Shown one piece after another: positions 34,490 through 46,226 of a stretch of DNA of 64,000 bases. This DNA is from Adiantum capillus-veneris (taxonomy: Eukaryota; Streptophyta; Polypodiopsida; Polypodiales; Pteridaceae). The notes under the pieces were generated by a model. The model worked only from the letters and a program-made list of their open reading frames with translations. It did not search any database and was not told the origin of the DNA. Positions within the stretch are counted from its first letter, which is position 1; each line of letters begins with the position of its first letter. The position numbers and the translations under genes were made by a program. The stretch spans positions 54,977,768-55,041,767 of the forward strand of contig CM043944.1 of NCBI GenBank assembly GCA_014529385.2, written 5' to 3'.

Positions 34490-35045
34490 TCTTTCACAAA
34501 ATCATGTACATGGAAATAGAGCTCTTTATTGAGTTGTTGAAATCTTGTGTATGTACAATGGGTATAGTGTTACCCATTTCCTTAGCATCAATATACATAT
34601 CTTTTTCCCTGAACTTAAAGGAGATTCTCCTTTCAACGAATTTAACATTGGTAGCCATGCAATCAAACCATGGTGCCCGTAGGATTACATCCTCATGCTT
34701 GAGAGGAGAGATAAAGAAGTCCTCTTTGTCCACATAGCTTTGGACATGGAGCCTCAATTTCCCGATTAAGGGAGTGACTGAAGCTTCTTACCTCTTGAAA
34801 CCACTGTCTGTGGGGTAGGACATCTCGCATCTTGTAGGCTTGTATGCCTAGCTTGGTGGCCAACTATATAGATATGAAATTGTGAGTAGAACCAGGGTCA
34901 AAAAGAATAAAAGCATCATGTTGTCTTACCTTTCCCCAAGCATGGCATAGAGGAGTTCCTGTGTGGTGAATTTATTCCTCTTGGATTTTGACCAAGGTAG
35001 CTCTAGGAGGTTCATGGTGGGTGTTCTTTTAGGGACAAGCACGGT
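34490..35045 (-). pseudogene. element D protease region
   Basis: On the minus strand near 34880-34920 the motif FDPGSTHNFIS is a retropepsin active-site block (D-P-G-S), soon followed by a stop. Then comes a frame with KHEDVILRAPWFDCMATN, the second conserved block. It is the part of D immediately downstream of the F insertion. Confidence 0.7.
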
Positions 35046-35379
35046 TGTAATAGGCATGGCTGCCTATTACAAGATTGTGCTCACAGAAATGCAAGAGAGA
35101 GGAGCACCGCACAACATTTGAGAGAGAGAGAATGAGAGAGAGAATAAGAATACATCAAATTCCATATCCTTAGATTATGAGAAGCCCGATACAGCGTAAA
35201 AAGGAAACCCTTCCTGATGTAGAAATAATGAGCACCCTTTCATATCCTCGTAGCCCTTCCTGATTATGCCTATTTAGATCCCCTCCTTCTAAGAGTGCAT
35301 TCCCACACGAAGGTACACGACGACATGCCGGACACTCCGAATGTGATTAATGCGGTCATGTGCGGTCTGGGCTCATACA
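35046..35379 (-). repeat. element F LTR, left copy
   Basis: 334 bp, TGTAATAGGC...CATACA. A 9-bp perfect hairpin (TAATAGGCA, 4-nt loop) lies at 35048-35069 at the very terminus. It aligns without length change to 46227-46560. Confidence 0.9.
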
Positions 35380-35887
35380 CTTGGCACACACGGTGGATTG
35401 TGCGAACCCACAAGTGACCCTTGATTAGAAGTCAAGTGCAATTTGTTTATAAAAATCTTTTTATGCATAGCCGAGGCAGAGAACCTCAAGTGCAAGAAGT
35501 ACATTTCCAACATCATGAACAAAAAAAAAGAAAATAATGTCTTTTCCGTAGTACATTGGCAACCGCAACACTTTTGGCTGTCCCTTCATGAATTTGATGC
35601 CCGGTCATAGGCGCTCCATTCGCTCTTCGTCGATATGTCCCTATGCTGCTGACGGGAGCAAAGCGAACCCCGAACCCCCGACGGCCTCTAAAACACCGGG
35701 GACCCAATGGCGCGCCTCGAGCCTGTCATGGTAAAGCAAACAGGGGACACCACCTAGCTTCAACGGCTAGGACGCAAACAACACACCACCATAACAAAGT
35801 TTTCATCCAAGAGAGATGGATGCTTGGGATTAATGATGAAGAGGAAAGGGAATGAGATCAAGTGAGACAAAGAGGGAGAGAGACAGA

Positions 35888-35891
<4 letters not shown>

Positions 35892-35952
<61 letters not shown>
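35892..35952 (+). repeat. (GA)n microsatellite in C1 LTR
   Basis: About 60 bp of GA. The matching site in the other LTR (43633-43665) is about half as long, explaining most of the LTR length difference. Confidence 0.95.
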
Positions 35953-35955
<3 letters not shown>

Positions 35956-36430
35956 GGGAGGGGGTATAGCAGCTTAGTACTTAGGCACCACAAAAGGATG
36001 GCGAATCCGCACACCCTTCACACATACACAAGCTCACTCCAAACACAAGATTAGGTGGCGATTCCGCACACCTCGCATGGGAAAAACATTGCAAAAAAAC
36101 ATACTCACAAAACCTCAAGCTTTATTTAGAGAATAAGGCGATGAAATGGGGAGCATAGGGTAGGGGAATGAGAAAGGAGAGAGTGGTAGAGCACATAGCG
36201 GATAGGTGGGAGTTGATGGCGAAGACTCGCACGAGGGTTATGGCCATCATCCTTCATTTAGTTTCCCTTCATCTTCCATAGCCCAAGGGTGTAGAGGTCA
36301 TTCTCAAGACGAGCATGGTGATTGTGGTGATGGTGATGGTGTGGGTGTGTGTGTGTGCACTAGGCACACACAGTGCATAGTGTACTCTTTGGTGATGGTG
36401 TGTGTGTCCTTAGTGTGATGGTGACCCCTT

Positions 36431-36440
36431 CTTATATAGG
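36431..36440 (-). promoter_or_regulatory. TATA box in C1 LTR (left)
   Basis: CCTATATAAG on the minus strand; the same site is at 44143-44151 in the right LTR (CTATATAAG). Conserved between LTRs and placed as expected for a U3 promoter. Confidence 0.5.
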
Positions 36441-37299
36441 GGAGGAGGGGGGAGGAATTCTAGAATTTAGAAATGAAGAAATCATTATCTACATAGGCCA
36501 TGTGACCGTGGGCCCCACTTGTCTGGCTGTGTGTATATGTGCCAGAACAGCAGTCTCATGAGAGAGAGACTAAGAGAGAGAGATGGGTTGATGAAAAAAA
36601 GTGAGAGGTGACATGGAGAATAAAGTAATTACAAGAGGGGAGAGAGGGGAGTGTGCTCAGAGGTGAATCTGTGTGCAGATGTGTGTGAACACAAGAAAAA
36701 TCAGGTAACCACCAGGTGGGGATGGGTCTGTGGGCACCTTTTTCAGTGAAACTGAGTGTGTGTGAGTGTGGGGAAGTTTATTTAGCTACAAAACAAGAGA
36801 TATGGCACCCTTTAGAGAGAGACGGGGGTATTTGGGTCATGGGATATGATAGGAGAGAGAAAGAGGGGGTGGGATATACTATTTTGGAAGATAGGGTAAG
36901 TTGCATGTGGGTTAGGGTGCATTATTGGTGAGTTATAATGCATTATTGGTGAGAGGTGGGGTAGCTTGAGGGGAGAGAGAAAGGAGAAAGGACAAGGGGA
37001 AGAGAGAGGCGGTTGACCTTTTGAGTGGAGGAGAGGATAAGGGACACGCGGCGGGGCAACAGTGAAGAAAAAGGAGGCAAGGTGGGGATGGGCTACGCCA
37101 GAGGCATGAGGTGGCCTATTTTACCTTTCTTATATATTTACATAATCATACTTTATTTTTTTCTTACTTTTTCCAATGCCTTTTATCACTCCCTCCCTAA
37201 GAGGGGGTTTTCATGGGGTGGGGACGAGAGAAGAGGGGTATGGGAGCTTGGCTTGTGAAAAGCCCCCATCATTAGCCCTCCCCTTTTGGCTAGAGGCAT

Positions 37300-38691
37300 T
37301 CATGTCTCTAGCTCATCTGTTTGATCATTATCGTCGAAGGTGGCGGCTGATGGTGTGTCCTCATCTGGAATGTCAATTGGTGGAGCTTGGTCAAATCGAA
37401 GAAAATAAGGTTTAAGTCGCCAACCATTTACCCTGGTTTTATGAACTTTTCCATCAGCCTCCATAAGCTGGTAGCTTCCATTGGCATACTTTTTCCTGAT
37501 GATGAAAGGGCCTTCCCATCGGAGCAGGAGTTTCTTATCCTTGCGCGTGTCGAAGCGATTGTCGTAGCGGAGCACCAACATTCCTTTCTTCAATTCTTTT
37601 TTCCGGAGATGCTCGTTAAAGCTAAGCCGTCTATGCTCTGCTTGTGCTGCATAATAATTTATTGCTTCTTCTCTGTCCAGTTGCAGTCTTTCCAAGTTGA
37701 TGATGTGATCTCTCAAATGCATGTTGGGTTGTTGAAGTTGGCTTGCCATTACTCTGAGACTTTGTAGTTGCACTTCAATGGGCAAGATCGCTTCCTTACC
37801 AAATACTAGATGATACGGTGTGAATCCCAAGGATGTACGAAATGAAGTTCTGTAGGCCCATAAAGCTGGTAGTAGATACTTATCCCAGTCTCCGGGATGA
37901 TTGTTTACCTGCTTGGTAATAATTTTAGAAACCATTCCATTTACCTTTTCAACTAGGCCATTACATTGAGGGTAATATGGTGAAGAGTGCCTCCTTGAAA
38001 TGCCCAGTTTCTGCATTACTTCTCCTACCAAGTCTGCTCTGAAACCTGGCCCTCTATCAGAGATGATCTCTAAAGGTGTGCCAAACCTACAGCATATGTG
38101 CTCATAGATAAATTTAGCTTCCTCTACCGCTGTGATTCTAGTGGTGGCTGTAGCCTCTGCCCATCTAGTCATGTAGTCGACCCCCATGATAATGTAGAAT
38201 TTTCCTGAGTTGGCTCTAGGTAATGGCCCAATGGCATCGATACCCCATTTTTCAAATGGGCCATATGAGAGAATAGGTGTCTGTGGTTCAGGCATAAGTG
38301 ACCTAGTGCCCGCCTTTTGACACAACCTACACGTTTTGCACCAATGGTGTACATTACGGTTGAGGCTAGGCCATATGAAGCCTGCCTGCAAGATTTTCCT
38401 ACTTGTTATGTCTAGGGCAAAGTGATCACCACAAACCCCGTCGTGATAGCTAGCAATTACTCCCGTGATTTTGTGAGAGGGAGGGACCTTCTTGAGTATT
38501 TGGTCCTTACCCTTACAGTACAAACCATCATTGATGAGTCGATACCTTGTGGCCTTCCGCGTCAGCCATTGCTTCCGTCCCTTTGTTAAATCTGATGGGC
38601 ATTCCCCTGTTTCCAAAAAATGCATGATGTCAGGCAAGGCATCACTACCTTGAAATAGAGGGAGCTTTAGTTTTATTGCTCCAACCACCAC
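37300..38691 (-). pseudogene. C1 integrase
   Basis: 463 codons, open throughout. Zinc-binding end HHWCKTCRLCQ; core GIDAIGPLPRANSGKFY, EIISDRGPGFRADL and RRHSSPYYPQCNGLVEKVNG supply the D, D, E triad; C-terminus LLRWEGPFIIRKKY and GSYQLMEADGKVHKTRVNG, with an acidic tail. It is separated from RNase H by a single in-frame TAG at 38692-38694. Without that and the upstream breaks it would be part of one polyprotein as in C2. No chromodomain. Confidence 0.88.
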
Positions 38692-38694
38692 TTC

Positions 38695-40062
38695 CTATAG
38701 TCTTTCACTTGCTAGGGCATCTGCTTCTTGGTTTTGATCCCTTGGGATATTGTGTATTTGAACTTCTTCAAACTTACCCAACAAGGTTTTTACACCACTT
38801 AAGTGAGTCCTTAAACTACGATTCTTGCATGTCCATGCTCCATTTACTTGCCTTACCAGAAGTAGAGCATCCCCAAATACATTAAGGCGTTGTACACCTT
38901 GTGAGACGCACCATTGTAGACCCTTGGTTAGTGGTGCATACTCAGCTTCATTGTTAGAATGTGAATCTAACAATTGGCCCAACGAAAATACCTTTGTCCC
39001 TTTGTCATCAAAGACCACTATGCCTACAGCTGTTTTGTCAGACGCTCGCTTGTAGGCTCCATGAAAGTAGAGAGAATATGCTCCTTCTACCATCGGTGGT
39101 ACTGGAGGTAATTGGACTTCCCCTTCCTTAGATTGCTTCTCCTTCCCTTCAAAGACTTGGTAGGTCATGAGTCCCCCCAAACTTGCCCTTGTCGTGCTTT
39201 CTACCTGTACCGTGTAGTCAAACTCTTGCAGACGAACTAGCCATTTAGTAATTCTAGCAGACACATCCATGTGTTGTACAACATAGGGAAATATTTCATC
39301 TGTGGTTAGAATCACAAATTGCCTAGGCAGCAAATATGACCTAAACTTTGTAGTTGCAAATCTAAGAGCTAGGACTAAGTGTTCCACATGGGTGAAACCT
39401 TTCTCTCCTGTTGTCATCATTCGACTAGAGAAGTAGATTGGCCTCATGAAAGATGTCGTCGTATCCTTTTGGAGTAGCACATCCCCCAATGAGTCGTCAC
39501 CAACACTTGAGGTGACATAGAATTTTTCATCCCACTTAGGTGGTGAGATAGTTGGCAGAGTGGCTAAGACCTCCTTTACCTTGTTGTAGTGATGTTCGCT
39601 TTCCTCGTCCCAAGTGAAAGTTGATCTTTGAGTGAGTTGTTGCAGTGGTAGAACAAGTTGTGATAGTAGATGTATAAATCTACTTAAGTACCTCACCTTC
39701 TATAGAAAAGAGACCGGTTGACGTGCCGTCGTTGGTGAAGGTAGTGCTATGAGTGTGGACAGCTTACTTGGGTCGGCGTTGATACCTTTTGCTGAAATTT
39801 CATGGCCTAGAAGAATGACTTTACTCTCCCCAATGTGGCATTTATCCACATTTAATTGCCCACCTAGGCTCTGCAACCTGGCCAAACCTTCAGTTACCTT
39901 TTCTGAATGTGAAATACGGGAGCTATATATACAAAAATCATCAATGAACACTCTTATGATGTTCCAAAGAACGGTTGAGAAACATATGTGACATATCTTT
40001 GGAATGTGGCAGGTGCATTTGTGAGACCAAATGGCATAACCCTGTATGCAAAACAACCCCAT
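38695..40062 (-). pseudogene. C1 end of reverse transcriptase, RNase H and second RNase H
   Basis: 40062-39700 has VFIDDFCIYSS (catalytic DD) and LGHEISAKGINADPSK. A TAG at 39697-39699 separates it in the same frame from 39696-38695. That part holds the gypsy RNase H (WDEKFYVTSSVGDDSLGDVL) and then the extra RNase H (SLYFHGAYKRASDKTAVGIV, LDSHSNNEAEYAPL, RDQNQEADALASERL). The tandem pair is the hallmark of the Tat/Ogre branch of plant gypsy elements. Confidence 0.88.
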
Positions 40063-41543
40063 GGCATGATAAAAGTGGTTTTTAGCTGATCTTCCAAGGC
40101 TATGCGTATTTGAAAGTATCCAGAATAACCATCACAGACGGTATAGCATTCGAAACCCGCTACTTCATTCAGAATTTTATCCAAGAAAGGGAGAGGAAAG
40201 TGGTCTCTCTTTGTAGCTGCATTTAGTGGTTTGTAGTCAACACAGACCCTCCACTTACCATTCTTTTTAGGCGTCACCACTACGGGTGACACCCATTCTA
40301 AGTTTTCTACAAGATAGATGAATCCCGCCTCCAGCAGTTTCCTTACCTCAGCCAAGAGTTCCTTTTCTTGTATGACCCCCAGTCGTCGTAGCTTTTGCAC
40401 AACTGGTTTTACCCCTTCCTTCAGCTTAATATGATGTTCCACCACTGTAATGCCTGTGATTCTTTCATAGTTTTCAATGAACAGGTTAGGAAATCCCATC
40501 AACATTTGCAAAAAACTATCTTTCTCCTCAAGTGTTAATACCGTAGACAACATACCCTTCAACCTACTTCCTCCTAGGCTAGGTGATTTGCTCTCTTCAT
40601 TGGGGTGCCCTTTTGGTGATGGATCACCAGTTGTGCTTACCCTTTGTGGATCCTTCATAATGATACCCATCACATCAATGGAATTGTCACTTTCGTCGGT
40701 GGATGTGGTCTCCTCCTCAGAACTGGAAGATTCGGTAGTGGTTTCATCTCCCGATGTTTCCAGATTCATTTGCTTCTGCTTGCCAATCCTCATGTCGTAG
40801 TAGATTGTCTCCCCTTTCTTACCGGTCATGCGTAGAAGGCCAGTACCCCAGTCCTGTGTTGCCTTCATGGCCATCAACCATGGCCTTCCCAAAATTAGTG
40901 GATAGCCCTCCTCCTTAGTAGGCATTACAAAAACATCTACCTCTACCTCAGTGTTGAAAGCTTTGATTTTCACGGCACTTACCACACCCACACACTTTAC
41001 TTTTGCGTTGTTTGCCATCTTTGCCTTGCATGGAGAAGTCCTGTCAACCTCGAGCACTAATCAAAGCATCATAGCTTCGCTCATTACACAGAGTTGTGCA
41101 CCTCCATCAATGTAGGTGTTTCCAACCCTCTTTCCTTTTATGTTTACGTCGACAATTGGAAGGATGTCATCCATGTTGTATCCCGAAATTGCTCCGGCTG
41201 CCTTTGTTTTGGAGCGTCTTGTACTTACCATTTTAGACCATTGTTGCCTTACTTTAGGTACAAGATGTAGTAGCTGTGGCCATGTAATCTTCGGTCCTTG
41301 CTCTGCCACATCCAATGTTAGATCATAGGGCTTAGAACTTTCCCCTAGCTGGAAGTCGGTGATGCCCAATTTCCGTCGTGGCCTGGATGGCCTCTTGCTA
41401 GTTTCTCCTCTCATGCTTCTCTCATCATCTGATTGTGTAGCTTTCTCCCTCCTAGCTCTTTTCACAGTCATGGCTTCAAGTGGTTCTAAAAAGGTTACCT
41501 TCTCCTTACCCTTGTCCCTCTCCTTTGCTCTGGGTGGATCCAC
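39954..41543 (-). pseudogene. C1 protease and first half of reverse transcriptase
   Basis: Protease motif YIDGGAQLCVMSE near 41100 (D-G-G active site). One stop follows shortly after, then LILGRPWLMAM, an acidic linker (TTESSSSEEETTSTDESD) and reverse transcriptase WVSPVVVTPKKNGKW, VDYKPLNAATKRDHFPLPFL and MPFGLTNAPATFQRY. The frame shifts at about 39960-40060 before the catalytic box. Confidence 0.86.
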
Positions 41544-41559
41544 TACTACAGCTTTTCCT

Positions 41560-42549
41560 TTCTCTTCTAGCCTTATGATGTTTACAGGGCGATCAGGTGG
41601 TGGGGCTGGTGGAAGGGTGGGATGGATGCTTGTAGTGGTGTCTGGGGTGGACGTAGAATTTGTGTTGGTGGGGGTGGTGCTCGGGGTGGGGGTGTTCTTT
41701 CTCTAGGGGGTGACAATTGGTTCCTCCTACCTCCTCTATTATAGTTTTGTCGTGGTTTGGGGCAATAGTACATACCATGACCATCTTCTCCGCAGTTGTA
41801 GCAATGATACTCCCTGTTTTGTCATCGTGCTCTTCCAGGGTCTTGATCTCTTTCTTGACTCCTCCCTTGCTGTATTAAGTGGATAGACAAATTCTGCAGT
41901 TGGTCAGTAATATGGGCCAACATATCTTGTTGGTCATCTCTTACCCCAAGAGCCGGTGGTGGTGGTGGAATGGTGGTTGTCGTAGTTGCTGGTCGACGCG
42001 ATGTTCCTGATTCTGTTGACTCGGTTTCTTTGGCTTTCATTCGCAGCTTCTTGTCTTTAAGGCGAGCAATCTCAACGGCGAACTCGTACGTAGCTGGGAA
42101 TCTACCTTTCACCTTCTCCTTGAGAAGCGGACATAAGCCATGCGTGAACCGATCTTTTTTAGGAAATCGGGTGCAGCTTCCCCCCTAGCCAGTGACTCAA
42201 CCCACCGTTCCCACAAATCCACAAATTTGGACTCATAGGTGGCATATTCTAAAAGACCCTTCTGCTTCAAGTCTCTCAACTTGTCCCACAACTTTTCTGA
42301 AGTGGTACCTCCCCCAAAGCGCCTCTTAAAAGCGGTTTTTAAGGGTTCCCAGTCATCCTTGGTTGCTTGTGGAAGTGCATTGTACCATGATCTAGCTTCT
42401 AGCTTCATGAGATGCTTAAATATTCTAACCCGGGATTCATCTGTATCTTTGTTGCTCACTACACATGCTACTTCAAAGTCATCTAGGAAGTCTGTTACCA
42501 AATCCTCCCCCTTCTTTCCTTTAAATGTTGGAAATGCTACACTTGCCAT
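41560..42549 (-). pseudogene. C1 gag with zinc knuckle
   Basis: Likely start ATG at 42549-42547 (MASVAFPTFKGKKGED), aligning with the C2 gag start. Capsid-like helices (LEARSWYNALPQATKDDWEP) follow, then a frame change near 42110. A TGA at about 41821 precedes the knuckle CYNCGEDGHGMYYC (C-x2-C-x4-H-x4-C) at about 41772-41813. The proline-rich segment after it (PPRERTPPPRAPPPP) is frame-ambiguous. Confidence 0.83.
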
Positions 42550-42579
42550 GATTACTGAGAGAGAGTTAGAAAGACACAC

Positions 42580-43408
42580 TGCTTAACTTGCAAAAGTTTT
42601 TTTATTCTTTACAAGGAGGCGTGTATACCCTCTTATACTAGGACATAGATTAAAACTTCAAACGGTACATTGCCTTGTACCAAAGTTAAGACAAATGGCT
42701 GATCTGATGCCAGAACCTCAAAAAACCGCTCCCCACCCAACATGGTGTCAATGACGTGCTGGTAGTGAGCCTTCAAGTCCAGTATTACCTTGATTGAGCG
42801 TACACGTGTTGGTATGTGTGATCTGTCTTGAGGTGGGTTGTACTGATTCATGTGAAGCTTAGAGGTGCTTAGTCACTGTCCAAGCTTGTGGGAGAGGGTG
42901 GTGTTGTTTCCTGAAACAAACTCAGTAGATCCCTAGTTTCTCTAGTGAGAGTGTAAGCCAATGATTCCGTTATCTGTGCTGCAGCATTAGGTGCGACTTG
43001 AAAACTGACTGTGATAATTACCTCGGTGACTTGAGTTACCCAATTCTCAAAGTAGAATAGTGTTGATTCTCTATTGTGTAGAGCTCCTTCCATTTTGTTG
43101 TTGTGGGTTGGTTGTAGGTTGCGGACATGGTTTCGACCTTCTCCTTTTTCTTCTTGGCACTTGGCCTATGTATATCCACTGGGTTTGGCGTGTTGGTTGA
43201 CTCTACCACTGCAAATCGATTACCGTTACACCTGGCACTCGAGCTTCGATGGAGATGCGGAGTTCATCTAGTTGTGCTTGGAGCTCTTCTTCTTCTGTCG
43301 TTGAATTAGCAAATCCTCCTAGCCATTCATCCATTCACAATAGTTTAGGAGTTTCAGTCTTGTAAACTGAAGGGTTTCATGAAAAGATTCCTCAGTGGGG
43401 GCACCAAA
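42580..43408 (-). other. C1 5' leader
   Basis: Between the 5' LTR and gag. Beside the LTR the minus strand reads TTTGGTGCCCCCACTGAGG, the likely primer-binding site, close to the one in C2. Short open frames here have no recognised motif. Confidence 0.6.
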
Positions 43409-43630
43409 TGACGGGAGCAAAGTGAACCCCGAACCCCCGACGGCCTCTAAAACACCGGGGACTGAATGGCGCGCCTCGAGCCTGTCATGGTAAAGCAAAC
43501 AGGGGGCACCACCTAGCTTCAGCGGCTAAGACGCAAACAACACACCACCATAACAAAGTTTTCATCCAAGAGAGATGGATGCTTGGGAGTTATGATGAAG
43601 AGGAAAGGGAATGAGATCAAGTGAGAGAGA

Positions 43631-43669
<39 letters not shown>

Positions 43670-44985
43670 GGGGGGGTATAGTAGCTTAGTACTTAGGCAC
43701 CACAAAAGGATGGCGAATCCGCACACCCTTCACACATACACAAGCTCACTCCAAACACAAGATTAGGTGGCGATTCCGCACACCTCACATGGGAAAAACA
43801 TTGCAAGAAAACATACTCACAAAACCTCAAGCTTTATTTAGAGAATAAGGCGATGAAATGGGGAGCATAGGGTAGGGGAATGAGAAAGGAGAGAGTGGTA
43901 GAGCACATAGCGGATAGGTGGGAGTTGATGGCGAAGACTCGCACGAGGGTTATGGCCATCATCCTTCATTTAGTTTCCCTTCATCTTCCATAGCCCAATG
44001 GTGTAGAGGTCATGCTCAAGACGAGCATGGTGATTGCGGTGATGGTGATGGTGTGGGTGTGTGTGTGTGCACTAGACACACACAGTGCATAGTGGACTCT
44101 TTGATGATGGTGTGTGTGTCCTTAGTGTGATAGTGACCCCTTCTTATATAGAGGAGGAGGGGGGAGGAATTCTAGAATTTAGAAATGAAGAAATCATTAT
44201 CTACATAGGCCATGTGACTGTGGGCCCCACTTGTCTGGCTGTGTGTATATGTGCCAGAACAGCAGTCTCATGAGAGAGAGACTAAGAGAGAGAGATGGGT
44301 TGATGAAAAAAAGTGAGAGGTGACATGGAGAATAAATTAATTACAAGAGGGGAGAGAGGGGAGTGTGCTCAGAGGTGAATCTGTGTGCAGATGTGTGTGA
44401 ACACAAGAAAAATCAGGTAACCACCGGGTGGGGATGGGTCTGTGGGCACCTTTTTCAGTGAAACTGAGTGTGTGTGAGTGTGGGGAAGGTTATTTAGCTA
44501 CAAGACAAGAGATATGGCGCCCTTTAGAGAGAGAGAGGGGGGTATTTGGGTCATGGGATATGATAGGAGAGAGAAAGAGGGGGTGGGGTATACTATTTTA
44601 GAAGATAGCGTAAGTTGCATGTGAGTTAGGGTGCATTATTGGTGAGTTATAATGCATTATTGGTGAGAGGTGGGGTAGCTTGAGGGGAGAGAGAAAGGAG
44701 AAAGGACAAGGGGAAGAGAGAGGCTGTTGACCTTTTGAGTGGAGGAGAGGAAAAGGGACACCCGGCGGGGCAACAGTGAAGAAAAAGGAGGCAAGGTGGG
44801 GATGGGCTACCCCAGAGGCATGAGGTGGCCTATTTTACCTTTCTTATATATTTACATAATCATACTTTATTTTTTTCTTACTTTTTCCAATGCCTTTTAT
44901 CACTCCCTCCCTAAGAGGGGGTTTTCATGGGGTGGGGACGAGAGAAGAGGGGTATGGGAGCTTGTCTTGTGAAAAGCCCCCATCA
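43409..44985 (-). repeat. C1 5' LTR
   Basis: 1577 bp, aligned throughout with 35650-37271. Differences include AGCG/AGTG, GACCCAATGG/GACTGAATGG and the shorter GA tract. Confidence 0.92.
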
Positions 44986-45383
44986 CCGCATCAACCTTCA
45001 TCTCTTGGACATTACCAATCTTGGTACAATTAAACTTCTTGCACAATGAAGAGCAAGCACAACAATTTTCCCGCCGCTTCATTGTTGCTTGCACTTGGAG
45101 TATTTTTGCAATCTGGATGCAAAAAAGATCTGACCTTGGAACACCGCACAACGCAGCTCATTTGAGTGTTGAACACCAGATCAGACCCCGCATTTGGCTG
45201 CTAACTTTCTATGATGACGTTTCTTGAGTTTCTGAAACTTGCGTACACTGGCTTGCGGCACTGCAGTCTGCATGGCAAGAAGCCCCACAAGGCGCATTTG
45301 AACCAAGGTCCAAAATCGTGTAAAACATTGCAAAATTGACCTCTCCATTTGGCACCGGATTTCTTCCAGACACTGCACTTTGA
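44986..45383 (-). other. unassigned internal DNA of element F
   Basis: Lies next to the tubulin fragment where the rest of the gene would be expected, but reads as unrelated sequence with no family motif. It may be other captured DNA or the element's own non-coding interior. Confidence 0.4.
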
Positions 45384-46040
45384 CTGCGCGTGCAAATGTC
45401 ATAGACGGACTCGTTGTCGAGCATGACTACCACGTCAATGTGCTCGAGCCGGGAGTGGGTGGACAATTAGACGCTGTTGGAGAGCTCCACCACAACATTG
45501 GAGACCTGTGGGGAAAGGTAGACGGTGAAGCCAAGCTTGGATTTCTTACCTTAGTCCACCGAGACAGGCACTCTAGCAGTAGGAGAGAGCCAAGGCTAGA
45601 GCTGTTTCCGCAGCCTACTGCGTTGAAGGCCAGGAATCCCGACAACCCGGTGCAGTTTTCAGGAAGCTTGCGGATGCGGTCCAGGCAAAGGTTCATGATT
45701 TCCTTTCCAATGGTATAGTGGCCCAGAGCAAAGTTGCTGGCAGCGTCCTCCTTGCCGCTGATGAGCTTCTCAGGATGGAAAAGGTGGCGGTAAGCGCCTG
45801 TCCTCACGTCGTCGATGACGGTGGGCTCCAAGTCCAGAAAGATGGCACGTGGCACGTGCAGCTTCCCGGTGCCTGCCTCGCTAAAGAAGGTGCTCAAAGC
45901 ATCGTCTCCTCTTCCCACTGTCTTGTCACTGGCATTTGCCCATCGGGCAGAGTTCCATGCTTCAGGCGGTATAACTCCCAATAGGCATTGCCCATCTTAA
46001 TGCCGGCCTGGCCGATGTGGATGGAGATGCACTCTCTCTT
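45384..46040 (-). pseudogene. alpha-tubulin fragment, intron-less, inside element F
   Basis: The minus strand encodes about 210 codons of alpha-tubulin N-terminus: [83 protein letters not shown], then after a frame change [20 protein letters not shown] and DICTRS. The start codon position reads Lys, one base is lost near residue 38, and the frame changes again after the LGSLLL block. The GTP-binding signature GGGTGSG is changed to GCGNSSS. Similarity ends at about residue 213 of the usual 450. No introns interrupt it, although plant alpha-tubulin genes normally have some in this span, so a cDNA origin is likely. It cannot make functional tubulin. Confidence 0.9.
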
Positions 46041-46226
46041 GCGCACTCTCTCTCGCACTTCCTTCATCATCAAAGGGGAGTCCGCAAAATTGTGTTGACG
46101 AAAATTGTATTGACAACCGCCTTTGCCTCCACATCAGATCTCGGTCACCATTTTTCCCAGTCACAGCGCTCACCGACTTCATCGCCCTCATAGTAGGTTG
46201 CGAGAAAGAATCCCGTGGTCGCCAAG

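Larger units (their letters stand above)
35650..37271 (-). repeat. C1 3' LTR
   Basis: 1622 bp. The polypurine tract AAAAGGGGAGGGCTAA on the minus strand precedes TGATGGGGGC. It contains a GA microsatellite (35892-35952) and a minus-strand TATA motif at 36431-36440. Confidence 0.92.
35650..44985 (-). mobile_element. Ty3/gypsy Tat-type element C1, nested in F
   Basis: LTRs 35650-37271 and 43409-44985 (TGACGGGAGC...CCCCATCA on the plus strand) flank gag to integrase on the minus strand. Flanks CTGC and CCGC suggest a 4-bp target duplication with one C/T change. The coding region has several stops and frameshifts. LTR copies differ by scattered substitutions and a GA-repeat length change. Confidence 0.9.

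Noticed and set aside
43918-44273. Near-identical short ORFs at 36206-36561 and 43918-44273 as a duplicated gene
   Set aside because: They lie inside the two C1 LTRs and are similar only because the LTRs are repeats.
45384-46040. Alpha-tubulin as a functional host gene
   Set aside because: Start codon lost, frames broken, GTP-binding signature altered and the second half missing.
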